Part shown: positions 36,697 to 47,400 of the stretch, piece after piece
Position numbering within the stretch: position 1 is the first letter of the stretch
Layout: every line of letters begins with the position of its first letter
Assembly (NCBI GenBank): GCA_030144725.1
Contig: JASKMD010000003.1
Span: forward strand, 186,001-250,000
DNA: 64,000 bases
DNA from: Haematococcus lacustris
Taxonomy: Eukaryota > Chlorophyta > Chlorophyceae > Chlamydomonadales > Haematococcaceae
Direction: 5' to 3'
Notes under the pieces: generated by a model
Databases searched by the model: none
Told to the model about the DNA's origin: nothing
The model's input: the letters and a program-made list of their open reading frames with translations, nothing else
Made by a program: the position numbers and the translations under genes

Positions 36697-38501
36697 AGTA
36701 TCATGACTGACTGCTGCTGCTGAGTTTCTGGACTGACTGCTGCTGCCGAGTATGTTGACTGACTGCTGTTGCCGAGTATCATTACTGACTGCTGCTGCTG
36801 GTGTGGTTGTTCGCAGTGACGAGATCCAGAGCGTGGTGCGCGCCCCTCAAGCCCGCTACAAGAAGCACGCGCCGCTGAAGAAGAACCCGCTGAAGAACCT
36901 GGGTGTCATGCTCAAGCTCAACCCCTATGCCAAGGTGAGGCCAGGAGCCACTGGTGCAGGCGGCAGGAGGGGGCCGCAGCCTGGATGGTGAAGTGGGGCG
37001 GGGCTGGGGACCTGGAGGTCCTGCAGCCTGACCCAGCCGTGCTGGAGCGAGCTCAGTGTGCCCGATGCGTGATGCAAGCGTGGTGCCTTGGTGAGGTGGC
37101 CAGGTGACCAGCTTGTTGAGCAGAGGTTGCAGGACTGGGCAGTGCCGGGACCTGTGAGAGGGGGAGCAGCCTGCCTGGGCTAGGCACTGCACAGGGGTCG
37201 GCTGGGCTGGAAGCTGGCACTGCACAACTGTCAGTGGGGTTGGAAGCTGGCTATGTGGTTGCCCATGCCCATGCCAGGGTACAGCTGGGTGTGCTGCTGT
37301 CGGGCTGTCAGGTGGTGGGCGGCTGGTGTGATGGAAGAGAATGGCAGCCACCCTCCATGTGCTTACCCAGCTGCAGTGCTGCTCGTGAGGGGGCAGCTGG
37401 TAGCACCTCTTGGGCGGGGTCATGGTTTGCTAACCCCCCTAACCTCAACCCTGATCCTGGACCTCAAGGGCCGTCTTGCTGCACCTCTGTATAGCCCCAT
37501 GAACAGGCCGATTTGACCCCTGTGTGCTCTTGGTTGCTTTAGCCACCCCTGCTCAATGCCCACCTCACTTCCCTTCTCTCTCACATCCCTGCTGGCTTTC
37601 CCGGTGCAGAGCCTACCAGTGCCCTCATCTTCATCCTTACTTCCTTCATCTCTCACGGTCCTGATGAACCCTCTGACTCTGCGCCATGTCACGCTTAGCT
37701 CGCCCTCCTGACCTGCCATACAGTCCTGCTCACACCTGCCTCGGCTTCACTCGGCCCAATCGGCTTCACCTGGTGTTCCCTGCCTTGTGTGTCCAGGTGG
37801 CTCGCCGCATTGCAGTGACCAGCAGCACCAAGAACGCTGCCAAGCGGGCTGCCAAGCTGGCCAAGCTGGCCCAGGGCGAGGTGGTGGGGCCCAAGAAGTC
37901 AGCAGACCTCAAGAAGGTGAGTGCAGCCCAGCTGGAACCTGCATGGCTCAGCCAGCAAGCCCTTGTTCAGCGCAGCTGGCAGGCAGTAGACCAGCTGCCC
38001 CTGCATCCCCACACTGCAAGCTTGGCAGGGACCAGCAGGCAGGAGCGGTTACCCGGGATTGAGCTGTTGGGCTGGCCTTTGTGTTGGCAGGCCATGCTGG
38101 CCGCTCTGCTTCTATTCATCGTCATCATGACCATCATCTTCCCATTTACCAATGTGTGGGCCAATAGTAGGCTGTTGATGGAACCCAAGATTGAGTTGTT
38201 GGGCTGGCCAATCCTCCCGCTGACCATGTGTAGGCCTAGGCCCATCTTGGGCTAGCAGGCCGTGCTGGCCACACTGGTACTTTTCATTACAATCATAATC
38301 CCATCAGCCAATTTCCAGTCCAATTGTGGGTGCTGCTGCAGCACCCACTGTCACTATTGCGGCCTGGTTACCTTATCCTGCTGCTGCTGCTGCTGCCCGC
38401 AGGTGTCCAAGGCCTTCTACAAGAGCCTCATTGTGGACAGCGGCTACCAGGGCGAGGACTATGACGAGTTCAGCAACTGGCTGGGCAAGACTGACCTCTG
38501 A
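34692..38501 (+). CDS. RPL4: 60S ribosomal protein L4 (uL4)
   Basis: Structural protein of the cytosolic large ribosomal subunit that lines the peptide exit tunnel. Seven exons with GT-AG introns join in frame to a 404-residue product: 34692-35123, 35249-35390, 35472-35608, 35875-36041, 36817-36934, 37797-37916, 38403-38501. Diagnostic segments are [14 protein letters not shown], the tunnel-loop region with [20 protein letters not shown] and [77 protein letters not shown] and [20 protein letters not shown]. The length is normal for eukaryotic L4. The basic tail is followed by [10 protein letters not shown] and an acidic end. Highly conserved and intact. Introns 4 and 6 contain local repeats. 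Confidence 0.97.
36657..36803 (+). repeat. (CTG)n and 29-bp repeats in RPL4 intron 4
   Basis: A (ctg)n run (36658-36695) is followed by four imperfect copies of ctgctgctgagtatcatga-like units (36689-36801), ending shortly before the acceptor gttcgcag at 36816. Confidence 0.8.
38044..38300 (+). repeat. Diverged tandem duplication in RPL4 intron 6
   Basis: The motif order gattgagctgttgggctggcc (38056), gcaggccatgctggcc (38088), then an 'attcatcgtcatcatgacc' stretch recurs as gattgagttgttgggctggcc (38190), gcaggccgtgctggcc (38256), 'cattacaatcataatccc'. This indicates an old duplication of about 130-170 bases. Confidence 0.6.
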
Positions 38502-39026
38502 GCCCTGCGCGGGACTCTGGCGCAGTTGTAGTGACGCATGTGCCTGCGTGTGGCCAGGCTTCGTGAGCAGCAACTGGCCTGTCAGGCGTGCCAGCTGTGT
38601 ATGGCTGCAGCCAGGCTGGTCAAGTAGATAGCTGGCTTTCGAGTGCTTAAAAGCTGTACATGCTAGTATGTTCACCACTCCAGCTTGTTACAAGTTCTAA
38701 TCCCTACAGCCCTCATGCCCTCGAGCCATAGCCATGCCCTTGAGCCATAGCAAACAACAATGTGGAGCCATCACGAATATTAGGAATGGTTAGTTTTGTT
38801 TCTTTGCATTTGTCGTCCATATGGACCCAAGATGTGCTCGATCAGGCTCTGCAATCGGGGCGTGTTAGCCGCACTGAGCGTCCGCCGTTGTGTAGCTGGG
38901 CCTGGGACGCGCTCTCCTGAGATCATACCTGCGTTAAGAACAGAGCATCCCTAGAGAAATGTAGGGGTTTTCGAGGAGAGAGCTGTTCTGATTAAGACGC
39001 ATTTTTGTGTAATTGTGTAGTTCGAG
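38502..39026. other. RPL4 3' flank
   Basis: The 3' untranslated region of RPL4 and intergenic sequence. No gene is supported. A segment at 38988-39017 (attaagacgcatttttgtgtaattgt) is about 85% similar to 39835-39863 on the other side of the transposon fragment. Confidence 0.5.
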
Positions 39027-39834
39027 GTGGGAGGGGGTGGGTGGGGGGTGGGGAGGCTGGGAGGAGGTGGGAGGGGGTGGGTGGGGGGTGGGAGGGGCTG
39101 GGAAGGGGTGGGAAGGGGTGGGAGGGGGTGGCGGGGCAGTGAGGGGGCTGGGAGGGGGTGGGAGGGGCTGGCAGGCTTCTGCGGGGGCTGGGAGGTGGTG
39201 GGGCTGCAAGGGGGTGCGAGGGGGCAGGGTCCAGGCGGTCGGAGTAGGCTAGTCAACTCTGCAAGGCAGAGTCGGGTCACGCCAAAGTCAATTACGGCGG
39301 GCCTGATTGATGGATTGCCGTGCTTTCTTTTCCAGCAGCTGTGTCGTTGAGTAATGAACAAAGTAATAACGAGACATTCTAATAACTCAGAGTGGTCAGC
39401 TCACAACATGCCGATTTGTTCAAGGGGTTCCCTTTTTCTGTGTAGCTGGCTAGAGAGACCTCTATCCAATCGCACCTCGTTGCAATGTCGCGTTATCTCT
39501 TGCCCAACGACGGTCTTCCGACGCCGCCTGCACCAATGAAAGGCTCGTGGAGCAAGCCTGGCGGGCTGAATTTAGATTGTACTTCTGGCTCGATAGCAGG
39601 CGCAGCTCCATCACTGATGCCGCTACATACCACTAGAACAACCGGTTGTGAGCAGCTGAGGTGTATCCGCGCTCGCTTGCGCCGGCATGGCCTCTGATGC
39701 AAGGATTAACGCGCCGCTTGCCAGTAGATGCGGAGTAATTCGCAGGTGCCAATGCAACAAACGCTATCGCAATCGGTGCACTTTGTAGCGAGTACTTGCA
39801 TGAAGACTACCAACCCCATGTTGGGGACTCCTGA
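39027..39834 (-). mobile_element. Truncated copy of hAT-like family A
   Basis: The right end at 39797-39834 (catgaagactaccaacccca, then tgttggggactcctg) matches the right end of the 4.3 kb element at 56766-56803. The reverse complement of 39185-39255 (gactagcctactccgaccgc...) matches 728-778 of the element at 673. A G-rich tract (39027-39240) equals the family's C-rich subterminal region on the opposite strand. The rest, including the transposase and the other terminal repeat, is missing. Confidence 0.65.
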
Positions 39835-40037
39835 AATTAAGACCCACTTTTTGTGTAATTGTAACGCAATTTGAAACATACGTGCCGCATCTCCACAAGC
39901 GCTTGGCACCACATGGTTCGTACCCAAGCGAAGGGACGTTGCGGAGCTTTGTTGCAGCGTGTGTCCCAGGTGCTTTAAACAAATGTTTGTTGCTCTGCTG
40001 CACGCGCGACACTGACGCCTGCTTAGCTCGAGAATGA

Positions 40038-42838
40038 GCACAGGTCGGCAACCTATTCGAGGGATGCGAACATCGTTTGTCGTTAGTTGGCACTGGAGTA
40101 ACGGGCACCCCCTTCCAGCTCGCCAGCTTCACCTCAGGCACCATCCCACCCGCTCTATCGGAATGGTGTTTCAGCCTCGTGAAAGACGCGCTACACGACC
40201 TGTACCTCCCTGTGTGGGGCTGGTCAGACAGTGACAAGCGCAAGCAGCTGGCCGCTGTGAGTACTGCTGTATGCAGCGATTGTTCTCACTAAGGACACCA
40301 AGCTGTAGCTGCCCTGGCCACCAGCACAGCTCGAGCGGGCGCTACTTGCTGTACCCTCACCATGTGCTAGCCCTTCCCTGCATCTTGTGCTATCCCGGCA
40401 TCGCCCACACCAGCGCAAGCAGCTGGTTGCTGTGAGAGCTATGTGACATAATTGCAGCCTCGAGGATGGTTAGTTGCAGCCATGAGGATGGGGTAGCAAT
40501 TAAACTGCCTGCCCGCCTCACCCTTGCAAAACCCACCCCTGCCTCCCTCCCCCCCTGTGCAACTCACCCTTCCCCCCTCCCGCCCTGCTGCAGCCCACCT
40601 CCCGTTTCCTCATCGCCCTCGTCAGTGATCCACCACCACCTGACCAACAGCAGGAGCACCCCAGCCAGCAGCACCAGCCACCAAGTCATGCAGGAGGGGA
40701 GCAGCAGGCGCCCCAGCAGCCCCAGCGCAACACAGTCAAGCCGCAGCCTGCTGCTGCTCCCCCCTCACCAGGGGGAGGCAGCATGGAAGGCCGGCCATGC
40801 AACCTCCCCCCTGACCCAGAATCAGCCAGGGGCCAGGCAGCCCCCCCCAGCCCAGCTCAACTGAGCACCGCAATGCAACCCGCAGCACAGTGCCCAGCAC
40901 AGAGCACAGCACAGGGTGAGGAGCAGGGTGGTGAGCAGTGTGACCCACAGTGTGACCCACAGAGTAACCCACAGGGTGAGAAGCAGGGTGGTGAGCAGTG
41001 TGACCCACAGTGTGACCCACAGGGTGCTGCTGCAGAGGGTACCCCACCATGCTCCGCCCCGTCTCCTGACCTGCAGCAAAGCCACGCCAGCAGCCTGCAG
41101 CACGAGGGGGGAGCCACATCGCCGCCGCTGGCCCCTCCACCATGTCAGCTGACCTCCCATCCTCTTGCCACGGCTGGGCAACCAGCTGCCTTTGTCAACT
41201 ACCGCTTTGAGGCGGGGTACGACGGCGAGCCGGTGATGTGAGTCCTGCTGCCCCCCTGGCCCATCACACCTCACACCCCCTCTGGCCATCCCCCACTTGA
41301 TCACACAATCACACACTCAAAGCCCTCTCTAAACCCCCACCACATGCCCTACAGACCCAATGCAGACCTCATGCTTGCATGGACGCCATGGCTGGACGTC
41401 ATGGTTGTGGTGGGGGTGAGGGAGAGGGGCAGGGAGGGGGAGGGGGAGAGGCAACACGGCTGGCCATGCCCCTGGCCAGTAGGAGTGTCAAGGGGAGTGG
41501 CTGATCAGCTGCACCTTGCTGCTCACCTGTCCCAGCTGGTGGCTCACAGCTGATGACGGCTGACACGGCGGCCAGCACCCCCTGCTCAGGGCCACATTGA
41601 GCCGGCCTCATTGTACACATTGAGCACACCAAGGCCTGATGTGCCCCTGCCCCGCTGCCTCCCTCCCTCCCTAGTTGGCCCAAGCCGTCTCGATAGGGTT
41701 TGGGCAAGGGTGCGACTTGGTTACTCTGCCAGTGTGGTTGTTGTGTGATGTCGGCGATATGATATTGGTGTGATGTCGGTGGTATGGTGTCAGTGTGATG
41801 TCGGTGGTGTAGTGTTGGTGGTGTGACGTTGTTGGTGTGATGTGGGTGGTGCCTGGCAGGTACATCTACGAGGTGATGGTGGCACCGGCCTTCCAGCGTC
41901 AGGGCCTAGCAAGCCACATGCTGGGCCTGCTGGAAGAAGTGGTGAGGCGGCAGGCAGGGCCCAGCTCGTCCTCCTCCTCCTCCTCATCGCCATCATCGTT
42001 ACACGGCATTCGCCTGTCAGCATTGGTGCCATACCCATGACCATAGTCGCAGTATGTCACACAAGTGTGGCACACAGCCCTGCCCCCCTCTCCCCCCCAC
42101 TGCATCCCCCATACCCCATACACTGCAGCCATGTAGACGCAGCATGCTGTGGCAGGGACTAACAGCCTACAGCCCTGCCCCCTCCTGCCTCCCACCAGAC
42201 CCCCCACCTCCACATGTTGGTCCCAGCTCCCAGCCCCCCCAAACCCTGCCCCCAGCATCATGACTCAGGGGGTAGGGTCAGGGGTCACATCCTTACCCTA
42301 ACCCTGCCCCAGGGTGCCGCCCAGCACACCCCCCAGGCCAGCCCCACCTCGCCTGCCCAGCACAACCACCAGGAGGGATAGGGTTAGGGTTATGTGTAGG
42401 GTTGGGGTTGGGCGCACAGTACCTTGACCCTCATCCCTAACCCCATCCCCACCACTGCTGCCACTGCCATCACTGCTGCCACTGCTGCCACTGCTGCCAC
42501 TGCTGCCACTGCTGCCACTGCCGTCACTGCTGCCACTGCTGCCACTGCTGCCACTGCTGCCACTGCCGTCACTGCTGCCACTGCTGCCACTGCTGCCACT
42601 GCTGCCACTGCTGCCACTGCCGTCACTGCTGCCACTGCCATCACTGCTGCCACTGCCATCACTGCTGCCACTGCCATCACTGCTGCTACTGTGTGCCAGC
42701 CAGCGGTGTCAAAGACTACATGAGGCTGCTACTGGGCACCCTGGGAGTGAGTGAATCCCCAACTCACACCTCCTCACACCAAAACAACACCCCCAGCTTA
42801 AAACAAGAACGCCACTTGGCTTAATGAGTATAAAGACC

Positions 42839-42876
<38 letters not shown>

Positions 42877-43918
42877 GGGCAGCAGGGGCAGTAGGTGGGG
42901 CAGCAGCAACATCATCGATGAAGCAGCGACTGGGGCAGCAGGTGGGGCAGCAGCAGGTCACTGTTGCACACTTTTCACCCCTTCACGCCGTGCTCCAAAC
43001 AATGCTGCAACACACCACAAGTGCCCGGACAACACTGAGACCGACCGGTAGTGAATAAACGCATGCGTGTGGGCATGCGCACGCTTACATTCCATGTGTG
43101 TGCATGGACACCTGTCATGCAGGCATGGCAGCAGGGCATGGACAAGCTGGTGCTGACTGAGTTCCTGGCCAACAAGCCGGCCTCTGCCCTGTATCGCCGC
43201 TGTGGCTTCACGAGGGATAAGGTGGGCAAGGCCAGGCAGGGCTGCGCCCTGGATCGGGTTGGGCCTATCTGGTGCAAAGTCTAGAAGGTGACCTGGTGCA
43301 CAGTTACAGTGCCCTTGCACGGTGGCTGCGACTTGGTGACGGGGTGGCTTGACTTGGTGACATGTGCAAGAAGTGTGTAAACCACGGGGGATTGACATGT
43401 TATGCAAGGGATGGCTGTGTAGAATACTCACAAGCACACCAACATTCGCAAAACTGTGTTTTGCTGCAATTTTTGCATCGGGGAAAAGAAAACAATGGTT
43501 TCTGGGGTCAGGAAAGAGTAAATAATGGTAAATTCAGGGGCCTCGCGAATCAAAAGGGAGAGTACGGTATGTCAGAATCACCAGAATGCCTTAAACCTTA
43601 CAATGACGCAACTGTGTGAATGCAATGTTCTTAGTGCCAAGCGTTTCACATTAGGCAACCCTGCTTGCTAAAAATTGTCATGTAGGCAACATTAGGCAAC
43701 CCTGCTTGTTATACCCTCCACATCGGTGCACATCACAGTGCACCATTTAGACAGGATTTCTCGTGACACCATGCACTTGCCATGACCAGGCTTCCCCTGA
43801 CCGGAGCAAGGGCTACGAGATCTTGAGCAAGAAGCGACCTTCCTGCACCACCAGCAGCAGCAGCCGTGGTGGCGGAGGCAGTGGCAGTGGGTCACAGGCC
43901 AAGGTCGCCAAGAAGTAA
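40038..43918 (+). CDS. NAA40: N-alpha-acetyltransferase 40 (NatD), 5' end unresolved
   Basis: NatD is a GNAT-fold enzyme that acetylates the N-terminal serine of histones H4 and H2A. Exons (GT-AG, phases agree): open from 40038 to 40256, then 40594-41237, 41860-41941, 43123-43221, 43790-43918. Recognisable parts are SEWCFSLVKDALHDLY with WGWSDSDKRKQL (NAA40 N-terminal helices), AFVNYRFEAGYDGEPVM, and YIYEVMVAPAFQRQGLASHM (beta-4 plus the Q/RxxGxx acetyl-CoA loop). They continue with DKLVLTEFLANKPASALYRR, CGFTRD and KGYEILSKK. A low-complexity insertion of about 175 residues (Pro/Gln/Ser, with CDPQCDPQ repeats) separates beta-3 from beta-4, where known NAA40 has a short turn. No ATG exists in the first frame, so an upstream exon must supply it. 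A transposon fragment occupies that upstream region. Functionality is therefore likely but not certain. Confidence 0.88.
42441..42688 (+). repeat. (CACTGCTGC)n 9-bp array in NAA40 intron
   Basis: About 27 units with regular variants (cactgccgt, cactgccat). It lies in the large intron between NAA40 exons 41860-41941 and 43123-43221. A ccag followed by a short open stretch comes right after it, but a 42702-42748 exon would break the frame. Confidence 0.93.
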
Positions 43919-43998
43919 ACGTTGTCGACAACAACAACAACAACAACTATGATATGGCGTGAGTGCGTAAGGAGTCGTTGCACAGGGCGAGTATTGCC

Positions 43999-45766
43999 CA
44001 GGGTTCGACCCCCCGTACGGGGCCCGTACTTTTGACCCATTTTGGCGAGGGCCCCCGTAACTGGGCCGAAGGCCCAGTACGGGGGCCCGTGATTTTCAAA
44101 AAAATGGTTACGGGGGGGAGTTCACGGGCTATCTACGGGCGCCTGTTATTCTTAATGGCGCCCGTACATTTCTGCCATCTCAAACCTAACTCACGGCTGC
44201 ATTATGGGAAAGCCAGGCAAGAGAGTAAGGCAGACTCCGTCGGACCAGCGGCAGATGACAATTCAGATGGCGCTTGGTGGGTACCATCGCATCGTTGACA
44301 TCTTCGACGTTGACATCTCCGCGTTCACATGTTAACTTCATGTTAACTCCTTGAACGCGCAGACCACGCAACCCGCAATCCCACCTTCCCAGACGAAACT
44401 GGCCTTGTCAGCCCAATGCGCCCACCAAGCCCATCCCCTTCCAGCCCAGCCTCTTCGGCTCCGTCCACCCCGGAGCCAGTGGACAGCCTTAGCCCAGACG
44501 ATCCTATTCTCATTGACCAAGAGCCAGCACCTTCCAGCATCCGCAGAGGCCACAAGACCGCAATGACTGAGGCTAAGCAGAAGGAGTTGCAAGCGAAGTA
44601 CCCATGGTGCAGGTTCAGTGGCGGATGCAACGAGAAAGGCACCCCCCAAGCCCACTGCTCCACTTGCTTGGAGCACAAGCCCAACTCATCCCTATTCGCA
44701 AAGGCGAGTGGTGGTGGTGGGGCTGTGACGTGTGAGGCGGAGCTGGCCCAACACGCCAAGAGTAGGGGGCGTCAAACTGTCAAGCATGCAATCATCCTTT
44801 AGGTCATTGGCACAAGCTGTCCTTGGTGAGCTAGATCAGCGCTTTCCCTCAAGCATCCTTAACAGTTTTGCAATCTTTGTGCCACGCTCCTATGTTGGCA
44901 TGGTCGCCGCTGAGTTGGTTGCTTATGGCCAGCAAGAGCTGCAAGAGCTGGTCAAGCACTTCTGCAATGCAAGTCAGAGGCAGCAGTTGTTTAGGGTGGA
45001 GGGAACTGCTGGTGTGGCTCGCTTGGTCCAGCAGCTCACTTTCTTCAAGCGTGAGATGTGGAGGGTTGTCCAGGCCAATCGTAGTGTCACATTGCAATCA
45101 GCATGGGTGCAGTTGATGGAGGTGGGGTATGTGCACTTCCCATTGATGATGCAGTTAGCTCAGGTCATGCTCCTCGTGCCATTGCAAACTGCAGTGGTTG
45201 AGAGAGGCTTTAGCATCCACCGCATCATCAAGCACCGGCTCACAAACCGGTTGAAGCTGGCCACTGTTGACTCTCTCATGCGCATCAGGCTCATTGGGCC
45301 CAGCAAGCATAGCTACCAAAAGGAAGAGGCTTTGATTGCACATGCAGCGAGTGCTATGGATGAGATCTTGAAGTTGAAGGCAGCGGGGAAGCCTGAGGGC
45401 ATCCTAGCAGCTCTATCTGAAGCGGCACTACCACTTGAAGTTGAGCAACCTAATGTGCCCCTAGACCTAGAAGGGGATATGGAGGAGGTAGAATCTCTAT
45501 GGGGGGAAGAGAGCGAGCAAGAAGAGTGCGATCATGAGTCAAGTGATGAAGTGGATGAGGCCTTGTTTGGCACGGAGGCAGGTGTTGTCTCAGAGGACAC
45601 CTTCGAAGCCTCCTTGTTAGCTGCTGTAAGCTAACACGCCTCTTCCAAGCCGGCCGCAGGCCGGCAAAATTTTTTGGGGTATGAAGAGTGTATAGGGTCC
45701 CCGTAGTTTACCCTGACATCAGTTAAGGGCGCCCTTAGACTAGGTATCACCAACTGTCGAACCCTG
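43999..45766 (+). mobile_element. hAT transposon with perfect TSD (1,768 bp), non-autonomous
   Basis: The left end cagggttcgac (43999-44009) and right end gtcgaaccctg (45756-45766) are perfect 11-bp inverted repeats. The flanks carry an exact 8-bp target duplication, gtattgcc (43991-43998 and 45767-45774). Subterminal sequence contains palindromic gtacggggcccgta words. Inside are a zinc-finger segment and a hAT C-terminal dimerisation domain, but the catalytic core is deleted. The target site is 73 bp past the NAA40 stop codon, so the insertion lies in that gene's 3' untranslated region. Perfect ends and duplication indicate a recent insertion. Confidence 0.95.
44416..45634 (+). pseudogene. 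hAT transposase with deleted catalytic core
   Basis: The first frame (44416-44802) encodes a Ser/Pro-rich N-terminus and a Cys/His cluster (CRFSGGCNEKG, HCSTCLEHKPN, C...H spacing ending in HAKSRG) resembling the TTF/BED-type zinc fingers at the start of hAT transposases. A second frame (from about 44790 to 45634) starts with LDQRFPSSILNSFAIF. It then has the hAT dimerisation signature: LAQVMLLVPLQTAVVERGFS, followed by KHRLTNRLKLATVDSLMRI and an acidic tail. The DDE/RNase H region between them (normally 300-400 residues) is absent and the frames disagree. The junction at about 44795-44805 probably marks an internal deletion. Confidence 0.85.
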
Positions 45767-45774
45767 GTATTGCC

Positions 45775-46486
45775 TCCACAGCTAGTTCACCATCAGAACA
45801 GCAGCAGCAACAAAAGAAGAAGACAACAAGTGGTTGGCTGGCTCAAAAGCTTGGATGTCGAGATTCGTTATCTGGCATGTAGGCTATTGTGATTTACAGC
45901 GCGTTCCCAATGCACGGAGAAAAGAGGTCGGTGACGCATGGGGAGACGAGCCGCATGGAGGGAGGAGAAATAGATTGCCGCCAGCCCCTGTAGATTGTCC
46001 CTCTAATTGCCGCCAACGGTCCGCATCTCTTCTCTTCCGTTTCCAATGCGCGGAGATATAGACGAAAAACTCTTAGAGTGAGCTCCTTGTGATCTCTTTG
46101 TTTCCCCCAGCGTCCCCAAGGCCGACCCCCCCAGGAGAAAAAGAGATGTGACCGAGAGATGTGACCTTTTGCGCCGGAGCCGCCATTAGGGCTGGGTTAG
46201 GCTGGGCGACAGCATGTTTGTCCCGTTGCCGTTTCTGCGTAAAGCCGAAGGAGCCGATGAAGAGGAAAGATGCCCAAGAGATGGTGCTCGTCCGGTTGCT
46301 ATGGCAATAGGAAAAAATACCAACCAATACTTCGTTAGCAACTGGGATTACATTAGCACTGTTGTTGCTGAGCTGAGGGTGCATCAGCTATTTGAGGAAA
46401 ACCGCAACATCAGCGCGGAGCAGAGCAAGACGCTGTACAAGGAACTCGACGACAGTTGGAAGTTGTTTAACAACGCTATGGGGCTC
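45775..46486. other. Unassigned sequence between two transposon pieces
   Basis: No gene is recognised. It contains a direct repeat of roughly gttcccaatgcacggaga (45902) and gtttccaatgcgcggaga (46038). A plus-strand open stretch at 46298-46480 (VAELRVHQLFEENRN, KELDDSWKLFNNAMG) looks protein-like and is cut off by the transposon end at 46487. I cannot assign it to a family. Confidence 0.4.
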
Positions 46487-47395
46487 GGGCGGCCCCAACA
46501 TGGGGTTGGGAATCTTCATGCAAGTACTCTCTCAATACTGCACTGTTTTCGATAGCGTTTATCACATTGGCAGCCGCGATTGAGTCCGCGTAATCAGACC
46601 ATCAGCGCAAGCCATTGCAGTCTTTGCTCGCGGGCTGCCACATGTGAGCGCAAACAAATCACAGAGGCGAGACGGGTCTCCTTGTAAAGGTGAGCCACAT
46701 CCCTCTAACCCCATCTACCTAGCGTAGTGAGTCGATTGTACACAAATGGAATGTCCGGCCAACACCCATCGCGATGCCTGCCGGGCGTGCAGGGCGCCTA
46801 GACGGGGTGAATGAAACATGTGTTCGTACTCGCTTCCGCCGAATACATCATTTGGGTCGGCGCACACTAAGGTATCACCGGCTTACACCCCCACTCCTCC
46901 ACTATGTCCTTCACTGTGTTGAACTGTGTCCTCCACTGTGTTACACCCGCTGCACCACAAGAAAATGGCTACGAAATGTTTGTTCTTTACCCATTGGCGC
47001 ATCTATCGAAACAAAGCGCTCGTTCAGTTTGACACTTTCAAGGTTACATCATGTTCACCAGGCAGGTTCAAGGCCACGGCATGCAACGACCCACCATGCC
47101 CGCCCCCCCTCCACTCATCATTGCAGGAGCCACCTCATTGCAGGAGCCCACCCCTCCCAACCCAATCCCTCCCAACCCAACCCCTCCCAACCCATCCTCT
47201 CCCAGCCCACCCCCTCCCAGCCCAGCCCACCCCTCCCAACCCACCCCCTCCCAGCAAATCCCCTCCCAGCCCAACCCCTCCCATCCCAGCCCCCATCCCA
47301 GCCACCCCTCCCAGCCCACCGCCTCCCAGCCCACCCCTCCCTTGCTCGCTGCCTGCTCCCCCTTTTCCCCCCGCCCCCTTTCAGCCCTAGCCACC
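46487..47395 (+). mobile_element. Fragment of hAT-like family A (left end and C-rich tract)
   Basis: Starts with ggccccaacatggggttggg, then aatcttcatgcaagtactc, the family's characteristic end. About 100 bases further in are still alignable with the copy at 39834 read backwards (cgatagcgttt, cattggca). Near 47150-47345 the family's cccctcccaaccc C-rich tract is present. No transposase and no opposite end are found. It runs into the 14-bp minisatellite. Confidence 0.6.
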
Positions 47396-47400
47396 AACAT

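Noticed and set aside
40034..40086. ATG at 40034 as the NAA40 start via a 43-base intron
   Set aside because: It would give a frame-compatible start, but the intron would be implausibly short and lacks good splice consensus, so the 5' end is left open.
42702..42748. Extra NAA40 exon after the CACTGCTGC array
   Set aside because: Splice sites look acceptable, but its length is not a multiple of three and would break the otherwise consistent phases. The known NAA40 alignment needs no residues here.
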